This document shows, piece by piece, positions 34,215 through 46,200 of a stretch of DNA of 64,000 nucleotides (position 1 is the first letter of the stretch; each line of letters starts with the position of its first letter). The notes under the pieces are model-generated. The model worked only from the letters and a program-made list of their open reading frames with translations, made no database searches and was not told the DNA's origin. Made by a program: the position numbers and the translations under genes. Source of the DNA: Pardosa pseudoannulata (Eukaryota > Arthropoda > Arachnida > Araneae > Lycosidae). The stretch is taken from NCBI GenBank assembly GCA_032207245.1, contig CM063504.1, positions 84,850,624 to 84,914,623 of the forward strand. The letters run 5' to 3'.

Positions 34215-34713
34215 ATCTATGCCAGGGATGGGCAAACTTCGGCCCGCCGGAAGGTTTTATCCGGCCCTCGGATAGAATTTTAAGTTGCCGGTCCGAAGTA
34301 AATTAAAAGCAATATATATTTATACATTATATATCCATCTCCTTTTCTACTTTGCTTAAATATTATATCCCAAATTTATTATCTCACGCCCAGAAGATCA
34401 TCGGTATATTTGCTTCTTATATGTGAACAAGTGTTTTCAACTTTGAACCTTAAAAAGAATAATTTCAGAAGTAGACTGACAGATGAGCATTCAGCCTCGT
34501 TCCTTAAAATCAGTACATCTCACTTCGAACCTCAGTATAAGAAACTTTTAAAAATGAAATCGCAATTTCATTCATCCCATTAACGAATTTAAACCATTAG
34601 GTACTTGTATATTGTTTTTAAAATTTTAGAAAAATTTATCTTGGGCCGCCAAACTTATTTTCTTTTGATTTTTGGCCCGCGGCCGAAAAAGTTTGTCCAT
34701 CCCTGGTCTATGC
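34215..34713 (+). mobile_element. hAT deletion derivative, sister copy of 28869-29712
   Basis: The element is 34223-34705 (483 bp), starting CAGGGATGGGCAAACTTCGG and ending GTTTGTCCATCCCTG. The 8-bp flanks ATCTATGC (34215-34222) and GTCTATGC (34706-34713) match in 7 of 8 positions. It is in the opposite orientation to the copy at 28.9 kb and shares the same internal deletion, so both descend from one non-autonomous master. The TA tract is only a short ATATATATTTATACATTATA here. The transposase C-terminus is still readable on the plus strand. Confidence 0.92.
34335..34583 (+). pseudogene. C-terminal part of a hAT transposase (dimerisation domain)
   Basis: Open for 82 codons without an ATG at its start. 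It reads [55 protein letters not shown] and ends [10 protein letters not shown] before TAA at 34581-34583. It differs from the 28.9-kb copy by a handful of residues (for example NLK for SLR, S for L after TDEH). Only the dimerisation region is left, so no activity is expected. Confidence 0.85.
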
Positions 34714-35199
34714 GATGATCCGGCCTCGCAGGTAACTACCGCTTTGTATGATACAGACGGAATTTGGTGTTCTTCAATTTTGCCGTGTGCGTGCGGGGCA
34801 TTCGCCGCCAGGAACAGGCCTTTGAAAGTAAGAAGAAATATGATGAGGACTTATGAATGCATATAGAACCAAATAAACGTGAATGCATCCGGATATCTCT
34901 TAACTTCAGAGTCGTTGCTTTGAAGAAGCATTATGTTGTTGTTTTCTAATCCCACTTGGACAAGTCAAGCACGTGAGTGAGAGGGTACACAAATTAAAGT
35001 GAAAGGATGCGCTTTACGTTTTAAGAACACTTCTAAGGTGGCGATTTTTTGCCCAAAGTGGATTTTCGTAATTTAGAAGCAGGAACCAAGAAGAGGACCC
35101 CAGACTTAATTTGTCCCCTTTAGAGGTATCATTTGAACTTGGAGGACTATGAATCTATTTTATATGTCGCAGACGTCACTAAACCTGATGGATTTTTGG
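34714..35199. other. Sequence without recognisable feature
   Basis: Slightly GC-richer near 34720-34830; no gene recognised. Confidence 0.4.
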
Positions 35200-35203
35200 C
35201 TGG

Positions 35204-35278
35204 ATCGAGCCTACAACCCTTCGGTTATGAGCTTTTGCTGATTGAGCTACCACTGCTCAAAGCATTATTCTAACGCAT
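35204..35278 (-). mobile_element. tRNA-like sequence, probably a SINE head
   Basis: On the minus strand it reads GCAGTGGTAGCTCAATCAGC, then a CTCATAACC anticodon-like stretch and GTAGGCTCGATCC, an A-box/B-box pair at roughly tRNA spacing. The T-arm and acceptor pairing are imperfect and there is no CCA-compatible end, so a working tRNA is unlikely. A third tRNA-derived SINE family or a tRNA pseudogene are both possible. Confidence 0.45.
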
Positions 35279-35394
35279 TGATAAAAATGTGGTCTTCTAA
35301 CTGCTAGCCAAAGGAATATATGAATATGCAACTAATAACTAGTGTAATCGAGTAATATATGGTTTCTGAGTGATATATGTAATGCTCTAAGATT

Positions 35395-37145
35395 CTAATT
35401 AAATAAAGCACTAGAGTGAAAGAAGTACTTTTTCAACCTTGTAAATATTCAGAAAGTGATAAAGAAGTAAATAGAAATAAAAAATGGACTAGAGTGAAAT
35501 AAAGCACTTTTTCAACCCTGTAAACATTCAGAAAGTGTTATAGAAATAAATAAAAATAAATAATGGACTAGAGTGAAAGAAAGTACTTTTTCAACCCTGT
35601 AAATATTCAGAAAGTGTTATAGAAATAAATAGAAATAAATAATGGACTAGAGTGAAAGAAAGTACTTTTTCAACCCTGTAAATATTCAGAAAGTGTTATA
35701 GAAGTAAATAGAAATAAATAATGCACTAGAGTGAAAGAAAGTACTTTTTCAACCCTGTAAATATTCAGAAAGTGTTATAGAAATAAATAGAAATAAATAA
35801 TGGACTAGAGTGAAAGAAAGTACTTTTTCAATCCTGTAAATATTCAGAAAGTGTTATAGACATAAATAGCAATAAATAATGGACTAGAGTGAAAGAAGTA
35901 CTTTTTCAACCTTGTAAATATTCAGAAAATGATAAAGAAATAAATAGAAATAAATAATGTACTATAGTGAAAGAAAGTACTTTTTCAACCCTGTAAATAT
36001 TCAGAAAGTGTTATAGAAGTAAATAGAAATAAATAATGGACTAGAAAGAAAGAAGTACTTTTTCAACTTTTTAAATATTCAGAAAATGATAAAGAAATAA
36101 ATAGAAATAAATAATGGGCTAGAGTGAAAGAAATTACTTTTTAACCCTGTAAATATTCAGAAAGTGTTATAGAAGTAAATAAAAATAAATAATGGACTAG
36201 AGTGAAAGAAAGTACTTTTTCAACTCTGTAAACATTCAGAAAGTGTTATAGAAATAAATAGAAATAAATAATGGACTAGAGTGAAAGAAAGTACTTTTTC
36301 AACCCCCTAAATATTAAGAAAGTGTTATAGAAATAATAATGGACTAGAGGGAAATAAAGTACTTTTTCAACCCTGTAAAATTCAGAAAGTGTTATAGAAA
36401 TAAATAATGGACTAAAGAGAAATAAAGTACTTTTTCAACCCTGTAAATATTCAGAAAGTGTTATAGAAATAAATAGAAATAAATAATGCACTAGGGTGAA
36501 AGAAAGTACTTTATCAACCCTGTAAATATTCAGAAAGTGTTATAGAAATAAATAAAAATAAATAATGGACTAGAGTGAAAGAAAGTACTTCTTCAACCCC
36601 CTAAATATTAAGAAAGTGTTATAGAAATAATAATGGACTAGAGGGAATTAAAGTACTTTTTCAACCCTGTATATATTCAGAAAGTGTTATAGAAATAAAT
36701 TGAGATAAATAATGCACTAGAGTGAAAGAAAGTACTTTATCAACCTGTAAATATTCAGAAAATGCTATAGAAATAAATAATGGACTACAGTGAAAGAAAG
36801 TACTTTTTCAACCCTGTAAATATTCAGAAAGTGTTATAGAATTAAATACAAATAAATAATGGGCTAGTGTGAAAGAAGGTACTTTATCAACCTGTAAATA
36901 TTCAGAAAATGTTATAGAAATAAATAATGGACTACAGTGAAAGAAAGTACTTTTTCAATCCTATAAGCATTCAAAAAGTGATATAGAAATAAATACAAAT
37001 AAATAATGGACTAGAGTGAAAGAAAATGCTTTATGAACCTGTAAATATTCAGAAAGTGTTATAGAAATAATAATGGACTAGAGTGAAATAGAGTACTTTA
37101 TCAACCCCGTAAATATTCAGAAAGTGTTAAAAAAATAAATTGAAA
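35395..37145. repeat. ~80-bp minisatellite, about 22 units
   Basis: Units of about 80 bases carry AAGAAAGTACTTTTTCAACC, CTGTAAATATTCAGAAAG, TGTTATAGAAATAAATAG and AAATAATGGACTAGAGTG. The marker ATTCAGAAAG appears near 35447, 35527, 35607, 35686 and onward at about 80-base steps. Several units are shortened by loss of one AAATAGAAATAAAT step. Most units contain the 10-bp palindrome AAAGTACTTT. Divergence rises toward the right end. Not coding. Confidence 0.95.
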
Positions 37146-38317
37146 TACCATAAAATAAATAAATAATGAGTTTTTTTTTAAGCTAAAAGTAAAGAGAAGA
37201 ATTCGAGCTAAGAAGAATAACGATAATATTACTGATACAAAGTTTAAAAATATAATATTCTTCATTCTCCTATTATCTGAACTTATCGTTATTAAATTGA
37301 TAATAGATAAATAAAGGTATCAATTTTGACCTTTGAATATGAGCCGATGACTTTCAATTGTTTTTTACTCGATGTCAAATGCAAAATAAGATATATATTG
37401 CTATATGCATAACTGACACCTTTGCGTACGTGACAATACACTAAAAACGTATAAAAGAGACAAATGACTGGAAGAGCAAAACTGACGTAACTCAAGAGTG
37501 AATAGCCAATTAATTTAAAATATTTATTCTCTAAAAAGGAGAGCTTATGTTGATGACGTCACCCAGTCCTAAATAAATTTACTTTGCTGTTTTTTTCACC
37601 CTCGTCTTACTTTACTCATGTAAGCCAAACAAGATTACAAGTGTATTTGGCACGCACTGGAAAATGTCTCTGAGATCTGATTTTTTGTCATTTATTAGGT
37701 CAATTGTTAAACATACAGCTTACGGCTAATAAGCAGTAAAGTTAAAAATGTAATTAAAAGCATTTTAGAATCATAACACTTTCAAAGTGTTCTTAATATC
37801 TTCCATGAAAGAGTGTTGATTGCTATCAAAAGGGGAAGGGCACAACCAGTCTCATACAAACTATGAACCTTCTAACGTAGATCGTATTTTAATTTATCGA
37901 GGTACTGACGTTAAGAGAATATATCATTGTATTAACTCTTTAAAAATATCTTGTAAATTAAAATTACGTTTTTCATACAGTTTATGACAGTTAGGTCATC
38001 GAAAACATTTTTTGTCCTACCCTGTAAATAGTTATATCATTTTGTTTTCATTACTCGCATCGTTCTGTACAAGTACTCTTCCATTTTCGACCAACCTGCT
38101 TCGTAAGTCGCATTTTTGACCATTTGAGTCTAGATCTGCAGTTCTGGTAATCAATTACAAAACGCAACAGAACAGGTTAATGGCGAATGGTGACATGTGC
38201 ATAGAGCATACTATAGTCTTGCTACCCACTTTTTCAGTCCGTTTCAATCGCAAAAGCAGTAACTTCACATATATGTAACAGTAGTAAAGATCTTGACGAA
38301 ACAAAAGTATCACCTGG
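37146..38317. other. AT-rich sequence without recognisable feature
   Basis: A 67-codon minus-strand frame (37292-37495) is hydrophobic at its start but has no family resemblance. Confidence 0.4.
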
Positions 38318-38321
38318 AGAA

Positions 38322-38582
38322 ATTGTTAAAAAACGAAAGAAAGTTTAAACATCTTTCTATGAAGGTGGTAAAATGGTCAAAGAAATAACATATAGTTCGG
38401 TTTTGGCCCATTCAGCAATTTCAACGATTCTAAAAGATGAAGTTAGACGAAAGAGGCGGTTATATCCAGGACTATCGCCCTTAAAAGTACAACTTCTGTT
38501 TCTTTTGTCATCTCTCTTACCTTCTAGAGGTCCAGATAACAATATCAACAAAATGATATTAATGTACTCATATCTTTGTTGA
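38322..38582 (+). pseudogene. Tigger/pogo transposase N-terminal helix-turn-helix remnant
   Basis: The plus-strand frame reads KRKKV, a stop, then TSFYEGGKMVKEITYSSVL and AHSAISTILKDEVRRKR. This follows the CENP-B/pogo N-terminal HTH pattern (..yEgGk.v..ia...glshStIstIlKnk). The in-frame stop just before TSFYEGG, a drift after KDEV, and lack of any downstream DDE domain show that it is broken. No terminal repeats were found near it. The assignment is by motif only. Confidence 0.5.
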
Positions 38583-38589
38583 ATTAATT

Positions 38590-40139
38590 TCAAGTTTATT
38601 GTATATTTTTTATTATTTTATAACTTACGTATATTAGTTCAACATAAGTTCCTCGTTTAACGACATTGTCGTCAGAGTGGTACATGGTCGTAAAGAGAGG
38701 AATACCTGTATACAAATAAGATATCTACACATTAGTGAGGTAATAATTAAAAAATATTCGTAATTAGCAAAGATACAATAATTAAAAGAGATAAAACTTC
38801 TATTTAAGGAAATTGATTTTCTTGCCAAGCTGGTAAAATCAGTTAAAGGGTCGCATGCTGGACGCCAGTTGGACAGTTCTTGCTAAAGCAACATCATTCT
38901 CTACCATTTTTCTATTTCTTTATTGAAAAATTTGTATTTTTTTTTTTTTTTTGCTTTTTTCCGGGAAAAACTGACATTTTCCTTTCCTCAGTCACTGTAA
39001 ATACATTTCAAAACATTAATATGATGTAATAAGCAAACTATCGCTTCTATAATTATATTTATTCAGTCAGATGTTTCCTATCACACCATGTATCTTTGTA
39101 AACGATATTTGTATTTATTTTACTTTTGCCACAGACCTTGAAGAAATTAGTATTAATATTCATTAAAACTGTTCTCATTTAATTTCGTCTGAACAGAATG
39201 CGAAATCAATGGGAATCTAGTTGTTCATTTTGATGCATAGCACTTAATTACTATAATATTTTTTCAAAATCTTGATAAGAACCTTTTGCAGCTGTTGCTT
39301 CATTTACATCTCATCTAATTCCGTTTCAAATTTTGAAAGAATGATAAGTTAATTCATAAGCTTTTGTATTTTTTACAAAATGGATGCATTTGTCCTTTCC
39401 CACGGGTTTATAACTTTTGATTAAATCACAAGACACGTTCTGAAACTAGTTTTGATATTTAAGCGAGGTTTCCAGCTTCTCTTGTGTGTGTGAGAGAGGG
39501 ATCATGGCTATGTTCGTACGATAAGGAAATGTTTAAAGTGTTTATTTTGGGGACACCTACAGAATAAAAATTAGAAGGAAAAACTTCTAATATCCATTTA
39601 TGGTTTAAGAACGGTGGTTTTAATATTTTAGAAAATGCTTTTTTTTATGTAGAATTGCCATATTTACTCTTGTATAAAGCATATTTTTTATTTAAAATAT
39701 AAGGCAAAAATTCAAGATACGCGTTAGACAAGGATAATTTTTTATTGATTTATGTGATCACCCAATATATGTATGGATAAAAAGGTGTCAAGGAAAACTA
39801 AAAGGGAAAAAATACTAGATGTATATATCCTCATTATCGTTCTCTTTTTACATAATATTTCTAGCTGTACTATTTATTAACTACGCTGAATTTTTCGCTT
39901 AAAGCTCGGTTTCCAATTTTTTTGTTGCATATTGCACTGCGGGCAACTTAAATGCCAATGTATGTAAAGCGGTGAAAATTAATCCGCCCGTCACATAGAA
40001 TTAGATTTTATTATTTTTATTTGACCGGGCTTGCTGGGCAAGGATAAGCCTAGACAACTAGCTTAGTGAAGATATTGCAGTCGAGTCATTTTACAAAAAG
40101 AAAAAAGCGGCAGTCTAAAGTGGAACTTAAACTTTTATT
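38590..40139. other. AT-rich sequence without recognisable feature
   Basis: Includes a T-run at 38937-38952. No gene or transposon end. Confidence 0.45.
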
Positions 40140-40765
40140 TGAGATCTAAGCAAAAGAACATACTTCTCAGTTAAAGACAAAGAAGGAAATGATACATGAA
40201 AATATAAAGTCGGCCCCACGGCGAATGAAACATGGAAAATTTTCCCAAGGAACCGGCAACTGAGTCAGCGAATTTAACAGTAAAAAGGAACTTTGATCAG
40301 GGGCTGACTGAGCCATTCGCCAGCGACAGCTGGAAAAAGCGGTGAGGGGACAGACAATTTGCATTTATTTGAAAGATAGCTTTGGGAAATGGGCTGGGAG
40401 AATTAAAGCCACGAACTCTCCTTTTAACAAAAAATTTTATGGCTGAAAAAATAGATTTGAAAGAATTAAGAAGTTAAAAAATGAGAATTTTTAAGAGATA
40501 TTTTAAGCGTAATAATTTTAGAATATTAAATGCAGAATTCTGTTTTTTCTCCCTCTAACTCGTAAATTGCCACCAAATACTCTTGTCTCATAAAATTAAA
40601 AGGAATAAAGGAAATACAATCCCAACTGTAATACCCTTTAAAACTGGACGTGATGCACGGGGTTTTATATTTCAGCTCCCACAGTATTGGCCAAACACCC
40701 TCTTCCCTCAAATTCTCAAATGTCCGATAGCAAAGGATTCGTTAAAAATGGAGTAATCTTTAGAA
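40140..40765. other. GC-elevated low-repeat island
   Basis: Contains AACTTTGATCAGGGGC (a TCF-like word), CAGCTG inside GACAGCTGGAAA (near 40327), and TGACTGAGCC. Minus-strand frames of 61-65 codons are unrecognised. Possible conserved non-coding DNA. Confidence 0.22.
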
Positions 40766-40847
40766 TGACATTGAAAGAGCGCTGGAATTGATTAATTGGA
40801 TCTACGTAACAAATGGTTTACAATCTGCAAAAATTCACCCTTTTTAA

Positions 40848-40883
40848 AAAAAATAAATAAATAAATAAATAAATAAATAAAAA
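40848..40883. repeat. (AAAT)n microsatellite
   Basis: About eight AAAT steps in a row. Confidence 0.9.
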
Positions 40884-42184
40884 GTGTATATTATATATGG
40901 TAATACGGTAATATTAATAAAATTAGATACCTTATACCCCATGTCAATATTATTTCAACTTGTTATTTTAAAATGCAAATTTCTTAAACTGTTTGAATAT
41001 TTATTAGATTTATTAACATATTTTTAAGTTGTTTTGTATCTATTTTCAAGTTAAAGTTTTAACAAACATTTAATATAAGCTGCTTTGTACTTACAGCAAA
41101 CCAATGCCAAATGGATGGTTTTTAATGGCTGAAATGTTAATCGTTTGGTGGGATCTAAATTAGAAACAGTTTTATGTTGGTGTTACGGAAATAGCGGCAC
41201 CGCAAAATATTTTTTCGGGATTATTTAAAAACTAATGCTGTACAAATGAATTTGATAAACAAATAGTTTTATATTTGTAAATAATGAAGAAAATAAACAG
41301 TTTATAAAAATGTGTTGAAAATGGAATAAAAAAATCATATTTACATATTTTGTATATTTTAAATATTTTATACATTTCTGGTCAAATATAAATAGTATTG
41401 CACATATTAAAACTCAGAAAATAAGGTAACGAAAACTTAGTCATTAATTATAATAAATTTAGTCAGAACGTAAATGACTTCATTTCTAATGTTTAATTTA
41501 TGAAAAATTTAAGGAATTAAATTTAATTTTTTAATAAACAGACTGATATGATTTTTTTAATAAAAATCAATATTTTTACCAACCTTGAGTTGGTATTGGT
41601 TTGATCGTTGATAGTAGATGTCAAGAAATAACTACCATTGGGTAATTCGTTATTTATATGAGTCAGAAAATAATTATTTAAATGAGTCAACTGTTGATAA
41701 TTAGACTGAGGCATTGATTGGTATTAGTTTTCCCGATGATTATACAAATCAGAAAATAATTGGTATTAGATCTACCATGGTCTATATGCATTGGGAAGTG
41801 ATATCTTCGTTACAGTACTGTGTTTATTTGAAATAGTAAATAAATCTCTGATAACAGTTTTTTATATATAAAATATTCTAGGATATTTAAAATGATTTTT
41901 ACTCACTCGTCATGACATGCTTTAGTTATTCAAAGTTGTTTAAATTTCATATTTGATTTATACAGTACATAATAACTTATGATATTTATCAGTATATATT
42001 CTTCAGAGATGACTCGAGTATTAATGGGTTAAATAAGGATTCCAACACACTTTTCACTGAAACTCGTGACTCTAACAAATAAATAATACATGTAGATAAT
42101 TGTGAACGGAAAATATACAGCGAAGATTCATACGTATAATCTATACTAAAACTAAACTCTTCTGCACAACAGTCCCTAGGGTGC
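40884..42184. other. AT-rich sequence without recognisable feature
   Basis: The words TTGGTATTGGTTTGATCG, GATTGGTATTAGTTTTCCCG and AATTGGTATTAGATCTACC recur loosely within 41590-41775, hinting at an old short repeat. Confidence 0.4.
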
Positions 42185-42234
42185 TAAAACAGTGCCAATC
42201 TCCGTTTACGTAAACAAGGGCCCTGGGATGTGAA

Positions 42235-42622
42235 GCATATGTTCCGGTTAGGTGGTCAATCTTACGCGGAACCCCCAGTGTTTAGTTCCCCAGCACGCTT
42301 GGTCCTCAGTCCATCTACCCACTGAAGGGTTTGGTTTGGCTTGGTTTGGAGTGCTACAGTCTACTTTTTGCAACACGAGGGCTAATGAGACCGGGACCTA
42401 CATCTTAAAGCCGATTCAGAACGGCTACGAACATCCATGCCACTGTGGGATTCGAACCCACGAACTCCGGTTCCGAAGGCCAGCACTCTAACCAATCGGC
42501 CATCGTTCGGCGTACCCACTGAAGGGAGAGAAGGCTGAGATCAACCTTGCCCAGCCCTGGGATCGAACCTCGAACCTGTGTCATGAGAGCGCGAGCGCTA
42601 CACCAACGCCACTACAATCTAT
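42235..42622 (-). mobile_element. tRNA-derived SINE, family 2, split by a family-1 SINE
   Basis: Family-2 sequence lies at 42235-42329 and 42513-42622. On the minus strand it begins GTGGCGTTGGTGTAGCGCTC, with B-box GAGGTTCGATCCC, followed by GGGCTGGGCAAGGTTGATC. The plus-strand 3' portion (GTTCCGGTTAGGTGGTCAATC, GGAACCCCCAGTGTTTAG) matches 16329-16380. It is interrupted exactly at TACCCACTGAAGGG, duplicated on both sides of the younger SINE. Confidence 0.85.
42316..42526 (-). mobile_element. tRNA-derived SINE, family 1, intact, with 14-bp target duplication
   Basis: The SINE occupies 42330-42512 on the minus strand. It starts CGCCGAACGATGGCCGATTG with A-box TGGCCGATTGG and B-box GGTTCGAATCC, and continues through the body to CCAAACCAAGCCAAACCAAAC, the 3' tail. 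TACCCACTGAAGGG at 42316-42329 and 42513-42526 is a perfect 14-bp target duplication. Of the six copies here this is the best preserved, with an intact B-box and full-length head, and it could be taken as the reference. SINEs of this kind are transcribed by RNA polymerase III from the internal boxes. Confidence 0.93.
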
Positions 42623-43230
42623 AGTAAAAAAGTAAAAATATTAAAATCATAGTCAACTTGAAAGCAATAACTCTTACTCTAGCATACTCAGTAACTGTAA
42701 ATAGTTAAAGAAAAAACAAACAGTGGAATTTTTAGTTGTTATACTGGGTTACAAGTAAACTTAAGTTACTTACAAACTTAAGTTATAAGTTAAAGGAAAA
42801 TATCCTTTCGTGATACATAGCTTGGGTATTTCTACAGAAAGAGGAAAAATATTTTGAATCAGTGGGGATCTCTGTGGACTTTAATAAAGTGTACTCAGGT
42901 ATCTGATATATTTATTTCGAATGAAGCAGAAAGTTAGGAAAGTGAGAGGTCAACGGAAGGCTTGGTAGCGCACACATATATATCTTTCCTGATCGATAGT
43001 TTTAGCATTTAGTCGATAAGAATCGGAACTGGAGAAAACCAGCTGGATTTGGAACCTCTCCCACTCATTCTCTGTGTCAATGAACCAGATCTCCTTCCCC
43101 GAGAGAAGGAGAGGAATCCTAGCTAAGGATCACGCAGAACGAACGCTGTGACCCATGAGGAAGCGGTAAAAAAGAGGCATTCCCTTTCCCTAAACACTTT
43201 CGGCTTGGAGAGGTCACTGGCCTAGAAACA
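42623..43230. other. Mixed sequence without recognisable feature
   Basis: Somewhat GC-richer from 42930 to 43260 (GAGAGAAGGAGAGGAATCC and neighbours), no gene recognised. Confidence 0.35.
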
Positions 43231-43259
43231 CAGTACGCCACTGGCTGGAGAGTTGACCC

Positions 43260-46200
43260 GTTCTCTCTTCGTGTGCAAATCATGAGTGGTTGGTAGTTGG
43301 GTGTTCCTTTTTGTTCTTACGCTCAGTGGATTGATCTGTTACGGGCTTTAAGTTGGATATATTTAGCAAATGCTTTTTTACAGTTTTGATTCCGTAATTC
43401 ACGCGTAGGAGAGATGACGGTTTTTAGCTGTAGAAATTGTTTTAAATGTTGCAATAGGTCAGCGGCTTTTCCGCTTTCGACTTAGCCCAAATAGTTCTTG
43501 TGTTTTCGCTCGGTCATAGTTGTGACTTTCGGTTTTCTTATTAGAACTCTCGGGAAAATGTGCTTGTATATTCTTCATTTTGCAATCACATGCACTGTTA
43601 ACATATATTGTAAAGACTAAGGATCCACTTCTTACTCCTAACATGAACCACAAATATTTTTGCAATGACAAACAGAATTAGCACTTAGGATTATTGTACC
43701 GTATGACTTTTAACAATTTTGAAGGATTTCTGGTTGATGTAGGCATAAATGAGGGTAAAAGTTCTTGTTATTAATTATTGCAAATATTAAAGAAAATTGT
43801 TTTGAAGTTGTTTAATCCTAAAGTAATAACTGACTATTTGGTTCGCGATTGTTTATATGTAATGAAAATTTTAAGATTATCTTAATATAACATTAAATTG
43901 AAGATTTTGGGGAAAAAGCTCAATTAATAATGAATATAAAAAGTTTTATTAAACAAAATCCTGTTTACCAACATAATTTACAAAATACGATTTGAATATT
44001 TGAGTTCAACAAAGAGTAGTTTTAAAGCAATTTATGTCGTACATACTTTTTTTTTTACTCTATTGAAAATCATGTTGTTTCTTTCTTGACCACGTGTGCA
44101 AATCATGAGTGGTTGGTAGTTGGGTGTTCCTTTTTGTTCTTAAGCTCAGTGGATTGATCTGTTACGAGCTTTAAGTTGGATATATATAGTAAATGCTTTT
44201 TACAATTTTGATTCCTTAATTCACGCGTAGGAGAGATGACGGTTTTTAGCAGTAGAAATTGTTTTAAATGTTGCAATAGGTCAGCGGCTTTTCCGCTTTC
44301 GACTTAGCCCAAATAGTTCTTGTGTTTTCACTCGGTCATAGCTGTGACTTTCGGTTTTCTTATTAGAACTCTCACTCTTATTAGGATCTCTTTTCTTATT
44401 AGAGATCCACTTTCTACTCCTAACATAAACCACATATATTTTTGCAATGATAAACAGAATTAGCACTTAGGGCTGTTGTACCGTATGGCTTTTAACCATT
44501 TTGAAGGACTTCTGGTTGATGTAGGCATAAATTAGGGTAGAATTTCTTGTTATTAATTATTGCAAATATTAAAGAAAATTGCTTGACAGTTGTATTATCC
44601 TAAAGTAATAATTGACTAGATGGTTCGCAATTGTTTATATGTATAAGATTATCTTAATATAACACCAAACTGAAGATTTTGGGGTAAAAGCTCCCAATTG
44701 ATAATGAATATAAAAAGTTTTATTAAACAAAATCCTGTTTACCAACATATTACCAACATAATTTACAAAATACAATTTGAATATTTGAGTTCAACAAAGA
44801 GTAGTTTTAAAGCAATTTATATCATATACACTTTTTTTTACTCTATTGAAAGTCATGTTGTTTCTTTAATGACCACTTGTGCAAATCATGAGTGGTTGGT
44901 AGTTGGGTGTTCCTTTTTCTTCTTAAGCTCAGTGGATTGATATATTATGAGATTTAAGTTGGATATATTTAGCAAATGCTTTTTACAGTTTTGATTCCGG
45001 AATTCACGCGTAGGTGAGATAACGGTTTTTAGCTGTAGAAATTGTTTTAAGTGTTGCAATAGGTCAGCGGCTTTTCTGCTTTCGACTTAGCCCAAATATA
45101 TAGTGTTTTTGCTCGATCAAAGCTATGACTTCCTGTTTTCTTATTTCTCTCAGGTCGGAAAATGTGGTTGTTATTATTCATTTTGCAATCACGCGAACTG
45201 TTAACATATATTGGAATGAAAATCCATGCAACCACATACGCTGTTAACATATATTGTTATGACTAAGGATCCACTTCCTACTCTTAAGATAAACCACCAA
45301 TTTTTTAAGTCTCAAACAGAATTAGAACGTAGTGCTGTTGTACCTTTAAGCATTTTGAAGAACTTCTGGTTGATTTAGGCATAAATGTGGGTATAATTTC
45401 TTGTTATTAATTATTGTAGATATTAAAGAAAATTGCTTGGCAGTTGTATTATCCTAAAGTAATAACTGACTAGACGGTTCGCAATTGTTTATATGTAATG
45501 AAAATTTTAAGATTATCTTAATATAACATTAAACTGAAGATTTTGGGGTTAAAGGTTACAATTGATAATGAATATAAAAAGTTTTATTAAACAAAATCCT
45601 GTTTACTAACATAATTTACAAAATACAATTTGAATATTTGTTCAACAAAGAGTAGTTTTAAAGCAATTTATACTTTTTTTTACTCTATTGAAAGTCATGT
45701 TTCTTTCTTGACCACGTGTGCAAATCATGAGTGGTTGGTAGTTGGGTGTTCCTTTTTGTTTTTACGATCAGTGGATTCATCTGTTACGAGCTTTAAGTTG
45801 GATATATTTAGCAAATGCTTTTTACAGTTTTGATTCCGTAATTCACGCGTAGGAGAGATGACGGTCTTTAGCTGTAGAAATTGTTTTAAATGTTGCAATA
45901 GGTCAGCTGCTTTTCCGCTTTCGACTTAGCCCAAATATATAATGTTTTTGCTCGGTCATAGCTATGACTTTCGGTTTTCTTATTTCTCTCAGGTCGGAAA
46001 ATGTGCTTGCTTATTCTTCATTTTGCAATCACGCGCACTGTTAACATATATTGGAATGAAAACCCATGCAATCACATGCACTGTTAACATATATTGTAAT
46101 GACTAAGGATCCACTTCCTACTCTTAACATGAACCACAATTTTTTGCAGAGTCAAACAGAATTAGCACGTAGGGCTGTTGTACCGTATGACTTTTAATCA

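Noticed and set aside
35204..35278. Candidate tRNA gene on the minus strand
   Set aside because: Box A and B words are present, but the arms do not pair well and the acceptor stem is absent, so it is listed as a SINE-like or pseudogene sequence.
38357..38593. Minus-strand frame opposite the pogo HTH fragment
   Set aside because: Antisense shadow of the readable transposase remnant.
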